In this document: positions 47,819 through 56,178 of the stretch, piece by piece
How positions within the stretch are numbered: the first letter of the stretch is position 1
How the letters are laid out: each line of letters opens with the position of its first letter
DNA from: Actinoplanes subtropicus
GTDB lineage: Bacteria > Actinomycetota > Actinomycetes > Mycobacteriales > Micromonosporaceae
DNA: 64,000 nucleotides
Reading direction: 5' to 3'
Assembly (NCBI RefSeq): GCF_000721705.1
Contig: NZ_JOJL01000024.1
Coordinates: 1-64,000 of the forward strand
Notes under the pieces: generated by a model
The model's database searches: none
What the model was told of the DNA's origin: nothing
What the model saw: the letters and a program-made list of their open reading frames with translations, nothing else
Translations under genes and position numbers: made by a program

Positions 47819-48856
47819 ATGATCGGACACCGCAGCCTGCCCGCGATCTGTGCCGACCTGGCCGCCGCCGTGCTGCGCCTGGACGGGCCCGCGTCCACCA
47901 GGAACCAGCGCGCCGTCGTCGATCGGGTGCCGCTCGCCGACCAGGCCGAGCTCGGCGCCGGCCTGGTCAAGCTCCGGCCGGCGCTGGCCGACGTGGCGCT
48001 CGGTAACGGCGGCTTCCTGGCCACCCTCGCGGCCGGCCTGATCGAGATGGGCGCCGACCCGCTGCCGGTGCTGGACGTGCTGGTCGACCGGGTCGCCGGC
48101 GGGCTCGAGGCGGCCGCCCAGTTCGGCCTGCTCGCCGACCAGCTCGGCGACGATGTGGCCGCGCCCACCAGCGTGGACGAGTACCGGGCGCTGCGCGAGC
48201 GGCTCGTCGCCGCGGCGCCGTCGGCCGGGCTCAGCGTCGAGGAGGCCGGCGCGATCACCCAGGCGTGGTTCTCGGTGAACGACTGGATTCCCAGCCTGCT
48301 GGTCCCGTTGCAGCAGAAGCGGTGCCGCCGGGCGCTGCCCGAGCGGGACCGGCTGACCGCCGCGACGATCGCGATGGCCGAGCACGCCGAGGACGCGCCG
48401 TGGCTGCTGGGCCTGCTGCGGGTGCTCGACGACGAGCCGCTGCGGGTCGTGCACCGGGAAAGCGGCCGGGTGTTCGAGATGACGATGAGCGGCGTCGGCG
48501 ACAACATCCAGCTGCACATCTTGCTGGCCGACGTGCTGATCGGCGAGGGCCGGGTGGACGGCGAGGCGCCCGACCCGGCCTGGGTGGCCGCGGCCCGGGA
48601 CGGCCTGATGATCCCCGAGGGCGGCGTACGCACGCAGTTCGACCTGACCGACGCCGCCGGCGACCCGATCTGGGGCGAGGGCCGCCCGGCCGACATCCCG
48701 GTCGCCGACGGCCGCCGGGTGATCGTGGTGAGCGCGCCGTCCTATTCGCGCAGCTACAACATCGGCCGGCAGTACCCGATGATGGTCCCGGAACTCGCCG
48801 TCGATCGGGAACTGCCGGAGGATGAGGCGAAGGCCTGGACGACCCGACTGTCCTGA
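47819..48856 (+). CDS. conserved hypothetical protein
   Basis: A 345-residue soluble, acidic protein: helical N-terminal half (LRPALADVALGNGGFLATLAAGLIEMG, VLDVLVDRVAGGLEAAAQFGLLA) and an alpha/beta C-terminal half with FEMTMSGVGDNIQLHILLADVLIGEG. I recognise no family. ATG 47819 is 6 nt after TACGAT, a leaderless arrangement, and only 16 nt after the upstream stop. Confidence 0.7.
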   Translation: MIGHRSLPAICADLAAAVLRLDGPASTRNQRAVVDRVPLADQAELGAGLVKLRPALADVALGNGGFLATLAAGLIEMGADPLPVLDVLVDRVAGGLEAAAQFGLLADQLGDDVAAPTSVDEYRALRERLVAAAPSAGLSVEEAGAITQAWFSVNDWIPSLLVPLQQKRCRRALPERDRLTAATIAMAEHAEDAPWLLGLLRVLDDEPLRVVHRESGRVFEMTMSGVGDNIQLHILLADVLIGEGRVDGEAPDPAWVAAARDGLMIPEGGVRTQFDLTDAAGDPIWGEGRPADIPVADGRRVIVVSAPSYSRSYNIGRQYPMMVPELAVDRELPEDEAKAWTTRLS

Positions 48857-48871
48857 GTGCACGATGCCGGG

Positions 48872-49654
48872 GTGGACCTGCACACGGACCGCCCGCATCC
48901 CGCCCGCGTCTACAACTATCTGCTCGGCGGCGACGTCTACTTCGACGCCGACCGGGACGCCGCCGAACAGGGCATGAAGTCCAACCCGCACAGCCGCGTG
49001 CCACCCCGGGAAAATCGCGCGTTCCTCCGTCGCGCGGTGCGTTTCCTGGCCGCCGAGCGCGGCATCGACCAGTTCCTCGACATCGGCACCGGCATCCCCA
49101 GCCCGCCGAACGTGCATCACGTCGCCCAGTCGGTGCACCCCGGCGCCCGGGTGGTCTATGTCGACCACGACCCGATCGTGCTGGCCCATGCCGAGGGCCT
49201 GCTGGACGGCACCGGCGTGACCCGCTTCCTGAAGGCGGACCTGCTCGAACCGCGGGCCATCCTGGAGTCGCCCGAGGTGCGCGAAACCCTCGACCTCGAC
49301 CGCCCGGTGGGCCTGTTGCTGATCGCGGTGCTGCATTTCGCCGGGGACGACCAGGATCCGTACGCCCTGGTGGCGGAGCTGCTCGCGGCCCTGCCGCCGG
49401 GCAGCTATCTCGCGCTGTCCCATCTGACCGGGGATTTCGCGCCGGAGGCGTGGGCCGCGGTGACCGAGATCTACCGCCGCCAGGGCGTCACCATGCGCGT
49501 GCGCGCGAAGCCGGAGATCGCCCGCTTCTTTGCCGGCCTCGAGCTGGTCGAGCCGGGCCTGCAGGTGTTGCCGCATTGGCATCCGGAAACCGACGAGCCG
49601 CCGCCCCCGGACGGGGCGGTCTCGGTCTACGGCGCGGTCGCCCGCAAGCCCTGA
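48872..49654 (+). CDS. SAM-dependent methyltransferase, DUF574 type
   Basis: A 260-residue enzyme of the actinobacterial DUF574 (methyltransferase_19) group. It begins HPARVYNYLLGGDVYFDADR, the family's opening signature, then FLDIGTGIPSPPNVHHVAQ (SAM-binding glycine loop), VVYVDHDPIVLAHA and LLIAVLHFAGD. The substrate is unknown. I chose GTG 48872 because a CACGAT box lies 6 nt upstream and the family signature starts right there; GTG 48857 is the alternative. Confidence 0.85.
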   Translation: MDLHTDRPHPARVYNYLLGGDVYFDADRDAAEQGMKSNPHSRVPPRENRAFLRRAVRFLAAERGIDQFLDIGTGIPSPPNVHHVAQSVHPGARVVYVDHDPIVLAHAEGLLDGTGVTRFLKADLLEPRAILESPEVRETLDLDRPVGLLLIAVLHFAGDDQDPYALVAELLAALPPGSYLALSHLTGDFAPEAWAAVTEIYRRQGVTMRVRAKPEIARFFAGLELVEPGLQVLPHWHPETDEPPPPDGAVSVYGAVARKP

Positions 49655-49974
49655 GCCGCCACGAGCGCCTCGCGGCAGCGCAGCAGGCGGCTGGTGATCT
49701 CGTCGAACAGGGCCGGGTCGGTGCGGCCGCCGCGCCAGATCGCGCGCAGGGCGGCCTGGCTCTGCACGAGCTGGGTGGCCGAGCCGTCGATCCAGTGCCG
49801 GATGTCGTCGGCACGCGGAGGCGACGCGTCGCGGGCGGCGCGCAACGCGGCGCCCGGCTCGGCGAACAGCGCGGCCGGCGAGTCGGCGAGCGAAGCCAGC
49901 GCGTATTCGAGGTCGGTCGCGGCCACGGTCATCCGCCCGATCGCGGCGAGCGTCGCCTCGGAGAGCTTCTGCAC
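49627..49974 (-). CDS. hypothetical helical protein
   Basis: A 115-residue all-helical protein: TLAAIGRMTVAATDLEYALASLAD and DDIRHWIDGSATQLVQSQAALRAIW, of the type seen in small four-helix proteins. Its 3' end overlaps the convergent methyltransferase by 28 bp. The start is GTG 49974. Function unknown. Confidence 0.6.
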   Translation of the reverse strand: MQKLSEATLAAIGRMTVAATDLEYALASLADSPAALFAEPGAALRAARDASPPRADDIRHWIDGSATQLVQSQAALRAIWRGGRTDPALFDEITSRLLRCREALVAAQGLRATAP

Positions 49975-49989
49975 GCGAAAAACGTACCG

Positions 49990-50620
49990 CAGGGAAAGGT
50001 GGTCCGCGGCCGGCGCGTGGCGACCCGTCCGGCGATGCCGGGGGCAGCGGAGCGAGCCAGCGTCGGGGTCACCGTCACCGTCTCGCCGCCGGGCGGGAGC
50101 GTTTCCTCATGGACCGCGTACGCGAGACCGCCGCCGACCGCGACCGTGGTGACCGCCGCGACTGTCAGCGTCTTCTGCTGCAGCAGCCCGAGCAGGGTCA
50201 GCTTCACCGGCTTGAGCCCGACCAACAGCCCGGCCGGCGCCGGCAGCGCGGCCATGCCCAGCAGCAGTTCCTCGGGCACGATCAGACCGCCGCGCATCGT
50301 GCCGCAGACCGGGCGGTCGCGCAGGTGCCGGACCAGCCGCTTGCGCCACAGCGGATCGGCGATCCCGTTCCACCGCGCAGTTGCTCGCTCAGCGCGGCCG
50401 GGCCCGCAGCGCGCGCACCACCCCGCGGGCGACGTCCAGCTGGGCCTTCATCCGCTGCACCCGGACCGCGGCGTGCTTGGGCTGGACGCGGAGCGCGTCG
50501 GCCAGCTCGCCGCTGGCCTCCTGCCACCAGAGGGCGAGCAGCCGCCGGTCGCCGGCGTCCAGCCAGCGGGCCGCCTCGACCAGCTCGCGGCGCTGGCCCG
50601 CGACGACGATTACTCGGGAC
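49990..50620 (-). pseudogene. eroded sigma-70-family gene (region 4 and C-terminal tail only)
   Basis: Minus-strand pieces in different frames: a region-4-like segment (ELVEAARWLDAGDRRLLALWWQEASGELADAL, then QPKHAAVRVQRMKAQLDVARGVVRAL) stops at 50391-50389. Another frame continues DPLWRKRLVRHLRDRPVCGT, then GGLIVPEELLLGMAALPAPAGLL and a transmembrane-like LLGLLQQKTLTVAAVTTVAVGGGLAYAV. This matches sigma factors with a C-terminal zinc-type and membrane extension, but region 2 is absent and at least one frame break exists. The rest of 49975-50817 shows nothing else. Confidence 0.6.
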
Positions 50621-50817
50621 CGCAGGCGAACACGGGCCTGTGAGGGGCGTGGGCCCGGTCCGCCGCTGTCTTGGGCTTGGCCCGACCGCTGCCCGGCATG
50701 TCGCGACGCACCATGACCTCGTATCTGCGGGGTGCCCCGTATCCGGGAACGGCGGGCGAGCACAGCCTTCAACTGCGGTACACGTGGCGGTCTCCTTGGG
50801 CGGCTAGCCTGCGGAAA

Positions 50818-51780
50818 GTGCCTTCAGCCCGCACTTACGGCTCGACGGCGACCTCCAGCCTGCTGGTTGCCGGCGCCCTCGGCTCTCTTCTGCTGCAGCT
50901 TTACGTGATCCCGCTGGCGTCGCTGCCCGGCTGGTTGCTGATTCCGCTGGTGCTGACCAGCACTCACCTGTGGTCGATCCTGCACGAGTCGATCCACGGC
51001 TCGCTGTTGCGCGACCGCGCCTGGAACGATCGGCTCGGCCGGGCGCTCGCGGTCGGCTATGGGGCGCCGTTCATTCTGCTGAAGTCCGGTCACCTGCTGC
51101 ACCACCGATTCAGCCGTACGCCGCGGGAGCGCACCGAGGTCTACGACACCGGCAGTTGGGGGTCGCACGCGCCGGGCTACTACCTGCGCCTGGTCGGCGG
51201 GCTCTACCTGGCCGAGGTCGCGTCGGTGCTGCTCGCGGTCGCGCCGAAGCCGCTCTGGTACCGGCTGCGTCGCCTGCTGGACAGGCCGGACACGGTGACC
51301 GCGCTGCTGTTCGACGCGATCACCGGGCGCCGGCTGGGGCAGTTCCGGCCGGACGCCGCGCTGATCGTCCTGGTTTATGCGGGGGCTTTCCTCGCGTACG
51401 GCCGGAATTGGTGGATTTTGATGGTGGTGTTGGCGGGGCGGGCGTTTCTGGTGTCGGTGGCCGACAACGCCTACCACTACGGCACGGCGCTGGATGAGCC
51501 GCTCGAGGCGATGAACCTCGAACTGCCGCGGCCGCTCGAGTCGTTCGTGCTCGCGTTCAACCTGCACGGCATCCACCACAAGTATCCGGGGCTGGCCTGG
51601 CACAGCCTGCGTGGCGTTTTCCTGGCCGACGGCGGCCGCTTCGACCTGGGCTGGTGGCGGGCGGTCGCGCGGCAGGTCAAGGGGCCGATCGCGGCCGGGT
51701 CACTGGAAACGCCCGTGGTAGAAGTACTGCCCGAGCCCGACCGTGAGGATCGTGATGCCGTACAGAGCATGCTCCACTGA
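50818..51780 (+). CDS. membrane fatty-acid desaturase
   Basis: A 320-residue di-iron membrane enzyme that introduces double bonds in acyl chains. The histidine boxes are all present: HESIH (about 58), HLLHHRF (about 92) and NLHGIHHKYPG (about 249). Hydrophobic helices flank them (SSLLVAGALGSLLLQLYVIPLASL; LLIPLVLTSTHLWSIL). GTG 50818 lies 7 nt after TAGCCT, so it is probably leaderless. Its 3' end overlaps the convergent CPBP gene by 81 bp, an unusually long overlap. Confidence 0.88.
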   Translation: MPSARTYGSTATSSLLVAGALGSLLLQLYVIPLASLPGWLLIPLVLTSTHLWSILHESIHGSLLRDRAWNDRLGRALAVGYGAPFILLKSGHLLHHRFSRTPRERTEVYDTGSWGSHAPGYYLRLVGGLYLAEVASVLLAVAPKPLWYRLRRLLDRPDTVTALLFDAITGRRLGQFRPDAALIVLVYAGAFLAYGRNWWILMVVLAGRAFLVSVADNAYHYGTALDEPLEAMNLELPRPLESFVLAFNLHGIHHKYPGLAWHSLRGVFLADGGRFDLGWWRAVARQVKGPIAAGSLETPVVEVLPEPDREDRDAVQSMLH

Positions 51781-52296
51781 CACCATGAGCAGCGACTGCG
51801 TGCGCTGGTAGCGACGGGCGAACAGCCAGCCGCCGAGGATCGTGGCCACCACCGCGAGCACGTTGCCGAACAGCAGATGGGCCGCCGCGGCGAGCGCGGC
51901 GGCCTTTCTGCCGGAACCGAAGACCGGCGAGTAGCGGTGCAGCAGGAACGCCCGGAACAGCAACTCCTGCGGATACACCGAGACCAGCGGGTAGAGGACG
52001 CAGATCGCCAGCCAGAGCCACGGCTGGTGGCGGGGCAGGTCGAAGAGATGTGCGCGGTCGAAGACGGCGACCGCCGCCACGGTGAGAACCGTGACGGCGG
52101 CCCACAGCAGCAGGACGCCGCGCAGTGACCCGCGCCGCCAGAAGGTCGCCCGGTCGAAGCCGGTGGCCCGCCGCAGGTAGAACACGATCGCGACGGCGGC
52201 CACCAGCAGGACCGGGATCGGCCCGCCCGGAACGTGGACAGCGATGTGGACGCCGACCAGCCCGAAGAAGAGCAGCAGATATTCGACGAGCCGCAC
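51700..52296 (-). CDS. CPBP-family intramembrane metalloprotease-like protein
   Basis: A 198-residue protein with about six transmembrane helices. The CPBP motifs are present but reduced: a single-Glu PQELLFRAFLLHR replaces the usual EExxxR, followed by the His motif AAHLLFGN and VEHALYGITI. Such proteins process membrane or peptide substrates or act in bacteriocin immunity. GTG 52296 lies 8 nt after TAGCGT on its strand. Whether the altered first motif still binds metal is open. Confidence 0.75.
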   Translation of the reverse strand: MRLVEYLLLFFGLVGVHIAVHVPGGPIPVLLVAAVAIVFYLRRATGFDRATFWRRGSLRGVLLLWAAVTVLTVAAVAVFDRAHLFDLPRHQPWLWLAICVLYPLVSVYPQELLFRAFLLHRYSPVFGSGRKAAALAAAAHLLFGNVLAVVATILGGWLFARRYQRTQSLLMVSVEHALYGITILTVGLGQYFYHGRFQ

Positions 52297-52326
52297 TCGA
52301 CGGGACGCTACGGGTCGAAGGTAATG

Positions 52327-54360
52327 TCAGGATGACGTGGAGCAGAGCGTTCCGTTGAGGGTGAACGCCGCCGGCAAAACGTTCGGCCCGGAGTAGGCGC
52401 CGACGAAGCCGACCGAGGTGCTGCCGCCGTTCGCGGCGAGCGTCCCGTCGCTGGTCACCCGCACGTCGGTGCCGTTCTGCGTCCAGGTCGCGTTCCACCC
52501 GCTGCTCACGCTCTGCCACGTGGTCGGCCAGGTGAAGTTGAGCGTCCAGCCGTTCAGCGGCGCGGCGCCGGTGTTGGTGATGTCGACCTGCCCGACGTAG
52601 CCGCTGGCCCAGTCGTTGACGTCGGCGAACTTCACCGTACAGGTGCTGGTGGCGGGCGCGCCGGTGGTGAAGGTGAGCGGCGGCGACGACCAGGAGAGGT
52701 GGCCGGCCGCGTCCCGGGCGAGCACGTTGACCGTGTAGCGCTTTCCGGGCTGCAGGTTACCCACCGTGAACGAGGTGCCGGTGGTCTCGCCGAGTTGCTC
52801 GCTGATCGCGCCGTTCGCCCGGTAGATCTCGTACTTCGCGGCGCGGCTGACGGCCGGCCAGGCGATCGTCGCGCTCCGGTCGGTCACCGCCGAGGCGGTC
52901 GGGGTGCCCGGTGCGGCCGGTGCCGCCGCGTTGCTCGCGCTCGGGTGCAAGGTCAAGAGCGTGATCGAGTACGGCGGAAGCGTGCTCGCGCTGCCCGCGT
53001 GCGCGGCCGTGTCGCCGTTGCCGTAGGTCAGCACCGTGGGCGCCGCGGCCGAGGGCGTGTAGCCCCGGTAGTCCAGGGCGACGTCGTGCGCCGCGTCCGG
53101 GTCCTTGTTGATCAGCAGAACCCCGAGGTCGCCGTTCGGCCGGCGCGCCGCGTGGACGGTGACCAGCGGGTTGTCGGCCGAGGCCTGGACCATCTGGTCG
53201 CCCGGATGCAGGAAGGAGGACATCATCTTGAGCGCGTGGTACGGGGCGAACGGCGTGTTCAGCGGCGGCTCGCAGACCGTGTCGTCGCTCGTGCACGTCC
53301 CGCTGGAGAGCAGCCCGAAGTCGTTGTAGTCCTGCTGCCCGGCCACGGTCGAGGGCGTGCCGATCCCGTTGTGCACGTTCCACCACTGCACGGTGAAGAC
53401 GCCGTTGGCGATCAGGCTGCTGTACGCGTCGGCCAGGAAGATCGCGCCCGGCTGGGTGTTCTGCCCGACCCCGACGTTCGTCTCGGTGAGACTGATCCCG
53501 AGCCGGCTCGCGTTCGCGCCGCCGTACTTGTTGATCTGAGTGCGCAGCAGGTACATCGCGTCGTCCACGTACTGCGTCTTGCCGATCGCCTCGGCCGCGC
53601 TGCCCCCGCCCGGGTACCAGTGCACGTCGACGAAGTCGATGTGCGGGCCGGCGGCCTGCAGCACCACCTGGTTCCAGGTACCCGCGTCGCCCGAGCCGAC
53701 CAGCGCGTCGGGCCAGTTCGCCGGCATGGTGAGCACCGCGCCCACCTTGATCGTCGGGTCGACCGCCTTCATCGCGTCGGCGTAGGCGATGACCTCGGCC
53801 GCGTACTGGGCCGGGCTCTTGTCGGCGTGGTCGTCGGCCTCCCAGGAGGAGCCGTAGTGGCCGTTGCCGTAGTTCTCGTTGCCGATCGTCCAGTACTTCG
53901 CGCCGTACCCCTTGGTGACGTTCGCGTACCGGACCCAGCCGGCGGCCTCGTCCGGCGAGCCGGTGCCGTAGTTCGCGATGATCATCGGCTCGGCGCCCGT
54001 CCGGCGCGCCGAGGCCATGAACGTGTCGAAGTCGGTGTTCGGGGCCACGTAGCCGCCGGGGGCGGTGTGCGTCTCCCAGTGGTAGATGTCGCCGTACGAC
54101 CCGCCGGGGTAGCGGATCATCTGGACGCCGGCCGAGCCGAGCAGGTCGGCGACCGCGTCGGTGCCGAGCGTGCTGTCCCAGATGGCGTCGTTGGCGCCGA
54201 GCGCGGTGGCCGGGACGGTGGCCAGACCGGCGCGGGCGTTGACGGTGACGGTGACGGGGGTCGTGGCGGCGTAGGCGCCCGAGGCCGGCGGCGCGGCCAG
54301 GGCGGTGGCGGCGAGCAGGGCGGAGCCCAGCGCGACGCGACGGGGGATTTTGGATCGCAT
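52327..54360 (-). CDS. secreted clan GH-A arabinofuranosidase-like hydrolase with Fn3 and CBM2
   Basis: A 677-residue exported enzyme. Signal peptide (ALLAATALAAPPASGAYA), GH-A barrel (about 35-470) with IRYPGGSYGDIYHWE, acid/base WTIGNENYGNGHYG and nucleophile SLTETNVG, a beta-sandwich ending TLPPYSITLLTL, an Fn3 module (about 490-575, ATIAWPAVSRAAKYEIYRA) and a C-terminal cellulose-binding CBM2 (about 580-677, with the conserved WTLNFTWP, WNATWTQNG). It is a paralogue of the enzyme at 6953-8902 but with different binding modules. A CebR-type operator lies 27 bp before ATG 54360, so cellobiose or cellotriose should induce it. Confidence 0.85.
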   Translation of the reverse strand: MRSKIPRRVALGSALLAATALAAPPASGAYAATTPVTVTVNARAGLATVPATALGANDAIWDSTLGTDAVADLLGSAGVQMIRYPGGSYGDIYHWETHTAPGGYVAPNTDFDTFMASARRTGAEPMIIANYGTGSPDEAAGWVRYANVTKGYGAKYWTIGNENYGNGHYGSSWEADDHADKSPAQYAAEVIAYADAMKAVDPTIKVGAVLTMPANWPDALVGSGDAGTWNQVVLQAAGPHIDFVDVHWYPGGGSAAEAIGKTQYVDDAMYLLRTQINKYGGANASRLGISLTETNVGVGQNTQPGAIFLADAYSSLIANGVFTVQWWNVHNGIGTPSTVAGQQDYNDFGLLSSGTCTSDDTVCEPPLNTPFAPYHALKMMSSFLHPGDQMVQASADNPLVTVHAARRPNGDLGVLLINKDPDAAHDVALDYRGYTPSAAAPTVLTYGNGDTAAHAGSASTLPPYSITLLTLHPSASNAAAPAAPGTPTASAVTDRSATIAWPAVSRAAKYEIYRANGAISEQLGETTGTSFTVGNLQPGKRYTVNVLARDAAGHLSWSSPPLTFTTGAPATSTCTVKFADVNDWASGYVGQVDITNTGAAPLNGWTLNFTWPTTWQSVSSGWNATWTQNGTDVRVTSDGTLAANGGSTSVGFVGAYSGPNVLPAAFTLNGTLCSTSS

Positions 54361-54387
54361 GGCTCTCCAGGGGACGGAATTGGGCTA

Positions 54388-54401
54388 TGGGAGCGCTCCC
54401 A
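54388..54401. promoter_or_regulatory. CebR-type operator (TGGGAGCGCTCCCA)
   Basis: A perfect 14-bp palindrome identical to the consensus bound by the LacI-family repressor CebR in streptomycetes, located upstream of the gene starting at 54360. No lacI-type gene is in this window, so the repressor would be encoded elsewhere. Confidence 0.85.
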
Positions 54402-54501
54402 ATTTTGCGTCCAGCAACGAAGTGTGTCAATGCGAATTGCCTTTGTTAATGCGCGGCGGGGCCGCCCCCGGAAAGGAGACGGCCCCGCGTGGTGCGATAG
54501 A

Positions 54502-54963
54502 TCAGTGCTTGCTCCAGCCGCCCGGGTGGTGCGGGAAGCCGGGGCCGTCGTGGTCGTGACCCGGGAAGCCGGGGCCGTCGTGGTCGTGACCCGGGAAGCC
54601 GGGGCCGTCGTGGTCGTGACCCGGGAAGCCGGGGCCACCGTGGTCGTGACCCCAGCGGTCCCAGCTCACCCGCAGCGCCCAGTCCCCACGGTGGAAGCCG
54701 AACGGCACGCGGAAGCAGTTGTAGTCGTCCCAGCTGTTCCGCCACTCGCCGCTGCGCCCGACCCGGTTGCAGATGAACGGGTTGCTGTAGTACCCGATGA
54801 TCCGCGACCGGTCGTGGCCCCAGTCCTTGGTGGCCTGGGTCGTGGTCTTGCTGGGGCTCGGAGCCGGCGAGGCCGAGGCGGCCGACGCCGGGCCCGCGCT
54901 GAAAGTCGCTCCCGCGACGATCGCCATTCCGGTCATGACCAGCATACGAGTTGCTTTATTCAT
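54502..54963 (-). CDS. small secreted protein with His-Asp-Gly-Pro repeats
   Basis: A 153-residue exported protein: signal peptide (MLVMTGMAIVAGATFSAGPASA), a Ser/Thr/Pro stretch, a compact region with two cysteines (NPFICNRVGRSGEW, DDYNCFRVPFGF) and a C-terminal array of four decapeptides of the type GHDHDGPGFP ending HHPGGWSKH. The array is rich in His and Asp and may bind metal ions. ATG 54963 follows GAGGTGA at good distance. No family recognised. About 15 histidines are present in all. Confidence 0.75.
   Translation of the reverse strand: MNKATRMLVMTGMAIVAGATFSAGPASAASASPAPSPSKTTTQATKDWGHDRSRIIGYYSNPFICNRVGRSGEWRNSWDDYNCFRVPFGFHRGDWALRVSWDRWGHDHGGPGFPGHDHDGPGFPGHDHDGPGFPGHDHDGPGFPHHPGGWSKH
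54535..54654 (-). repeat. four tandem 30-bp units
   Basis: Near-identical 30-bp units containing GGGGCCGTCGTGGTCGTGAC (plus strand), head to tail, in frame with the decapeptide array. The fourth copy has GCCACC for GCCGTC. There are no spacers, so this is not CRISPR. Confidence 0.9.
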
Positions 54964-55144
54964 CGATTCACCTCTTCGTGTCCGGATATTGCCGATGTGA
55001 AGATCATAGGAAAAATGCGGCATTTGTCCGGTCGAAAACGCAAACACGATTAGGTGAAATGAGTGGGTGACATTTCGATTTACGGAAATGTAGTCCGGCG
55101 ACAAAATGCCGCCGGACCTGCGGTGATTCGTCCGTTCGGACGGG

Positions 55145-55999
55145 TCAGGCTGCCGGTTTGGTCAGAAGACAGCCCGAGATGGTCAGATCGATCGTACGAG
55201 CCGAGTTCAGACATGTGGTGAACCAGTACGTCTCTTCGCCGTAGCTCTGTCCCTGGTACGCGTGGGTGGTCCCGTTCGCGTCCACCTCGCACGGGTTGTC
55301 CAGCGTGCACATCTCGCCGTCGTCGTTGCCGGTGTTGTTGATCCCGACGATCTGGCCGGAGGACGAGTCCACGATCGGCGAGCCCGAGGTGCCGTGGATC
55401 GTGTCGCAGTTCGCGTCGTACCGGATCGAGTCGTGCCAGGTCCACTGGTCCTCGCGGAGCGTGCTCACGAACTTGTCGATCTTGCAGTTCCAGATCTCTT
55501 TCCAGTAGCCCGACGGGATGTCGATGCTCGCCCCGGCGGCCGGGTGGGAGGCCGAGATGGTCAGCGCGGTGGCGCCGTAACGGCTGCTCAGCGTGGCGTA
55601 GGTGGAGGTCAGGCGGTACAGGGTGACGTCGGTGCCGGTCATCGTCGCGTACAGGACGCGGTCGGCGCGGACCGTGCCCAGCGATCGGCCGCCGGCGTTC
55701 AGCAGCGTGCCCGACCGGCTGCTGGACCGGTTCTGCAGCACCTGGCCGGCGCTGAGGAAGCCGCCCTCGTAGCAGTGCCCGTTGGTGAGCATCATGGCCC
55801 GGTCGCTGCTGACCGAGCTGGGGTAGCGCACGAGCGACGCCGAGCAGTTGCTCAGCGCGATGGTCGAAGCGAGTGTGGTGGCCGCCAGCCTGGGTATTCC
55901 TTGAGCTGGTGCGGCCTCGGCCGGGGCCGAGCCGGCGATGACGCCGGTGGCGGCCGCGAGCGCGGCGGCGCCGAGGGCGAGTGCCCGACGGAGACGCAT
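55145..55999 (-). CDS. secreted trypsin-like serine protease (S1 family)
   Basis: A 284-residue exported protease. Signal peptide (ALALGAAALAAATGVIAGSAPAEA), short propeptide-like segment, and the triad His in LTNGHCYEGG (about 75), Asp in MTGTDVTLYRL (about 122), Ser in IHGTSGSPIVDSS (about 207). Six cysteines suggest three disulfides. ATG 55999 has AGAAGGGATC upstream; upstream in-frame codons lack the signal character. It is a single-gene unit, and secreted S1 proteases of this size are common in actinomycetes. Confidence 0.88.
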   Translation of the reverse strand: MRLRRALALGAAALAAATGVIAGSAPAEAAPAQGIPRLAATTLASTIALSNCSASLVRYPSSVSSDRAMMLTNGHCYEGGFLSAGQVLQNRSSSRSGTLLNAGGRSLGTVRADRVLYATMTGTDVTLYRLTSTYATLSSRYGATALTISASHPAAGASIDIPSGYWKEIWNCKIDKFVSTLREDQWTWHDSIRYDANCDTIHGTSGSPIVDSSSGQIVGINNTGNDDGEMCTLDNPCEVDANGTTHAYQGQSYGEETYWFTTCLNSARTIDLTISGCLLTKPAA

Positions 56000-56178
56000 G
56001 GGGGATCCCTTCTGCTGGGTGGCGGCAGGGGATCGCCCCGCCGCCGTGTGGGGTGGCCGGGCGTGCCGGGTCGGCGACACGCGTACACCGGTGCCCGTAC
56101 CCTCGCATCGGTTTTCATCGATGTCAACGCTTAAGAATCCCGACCACCCGGTCGATAAGGGGGTAGGGGTGATTCGAC

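Noticed and set aside
54535..54654. Possible CRISPR array
   Set aside because: The units are contiguous without spacers and are in frame with a secreted protein's peptide repeats; no cas genes are in the window.
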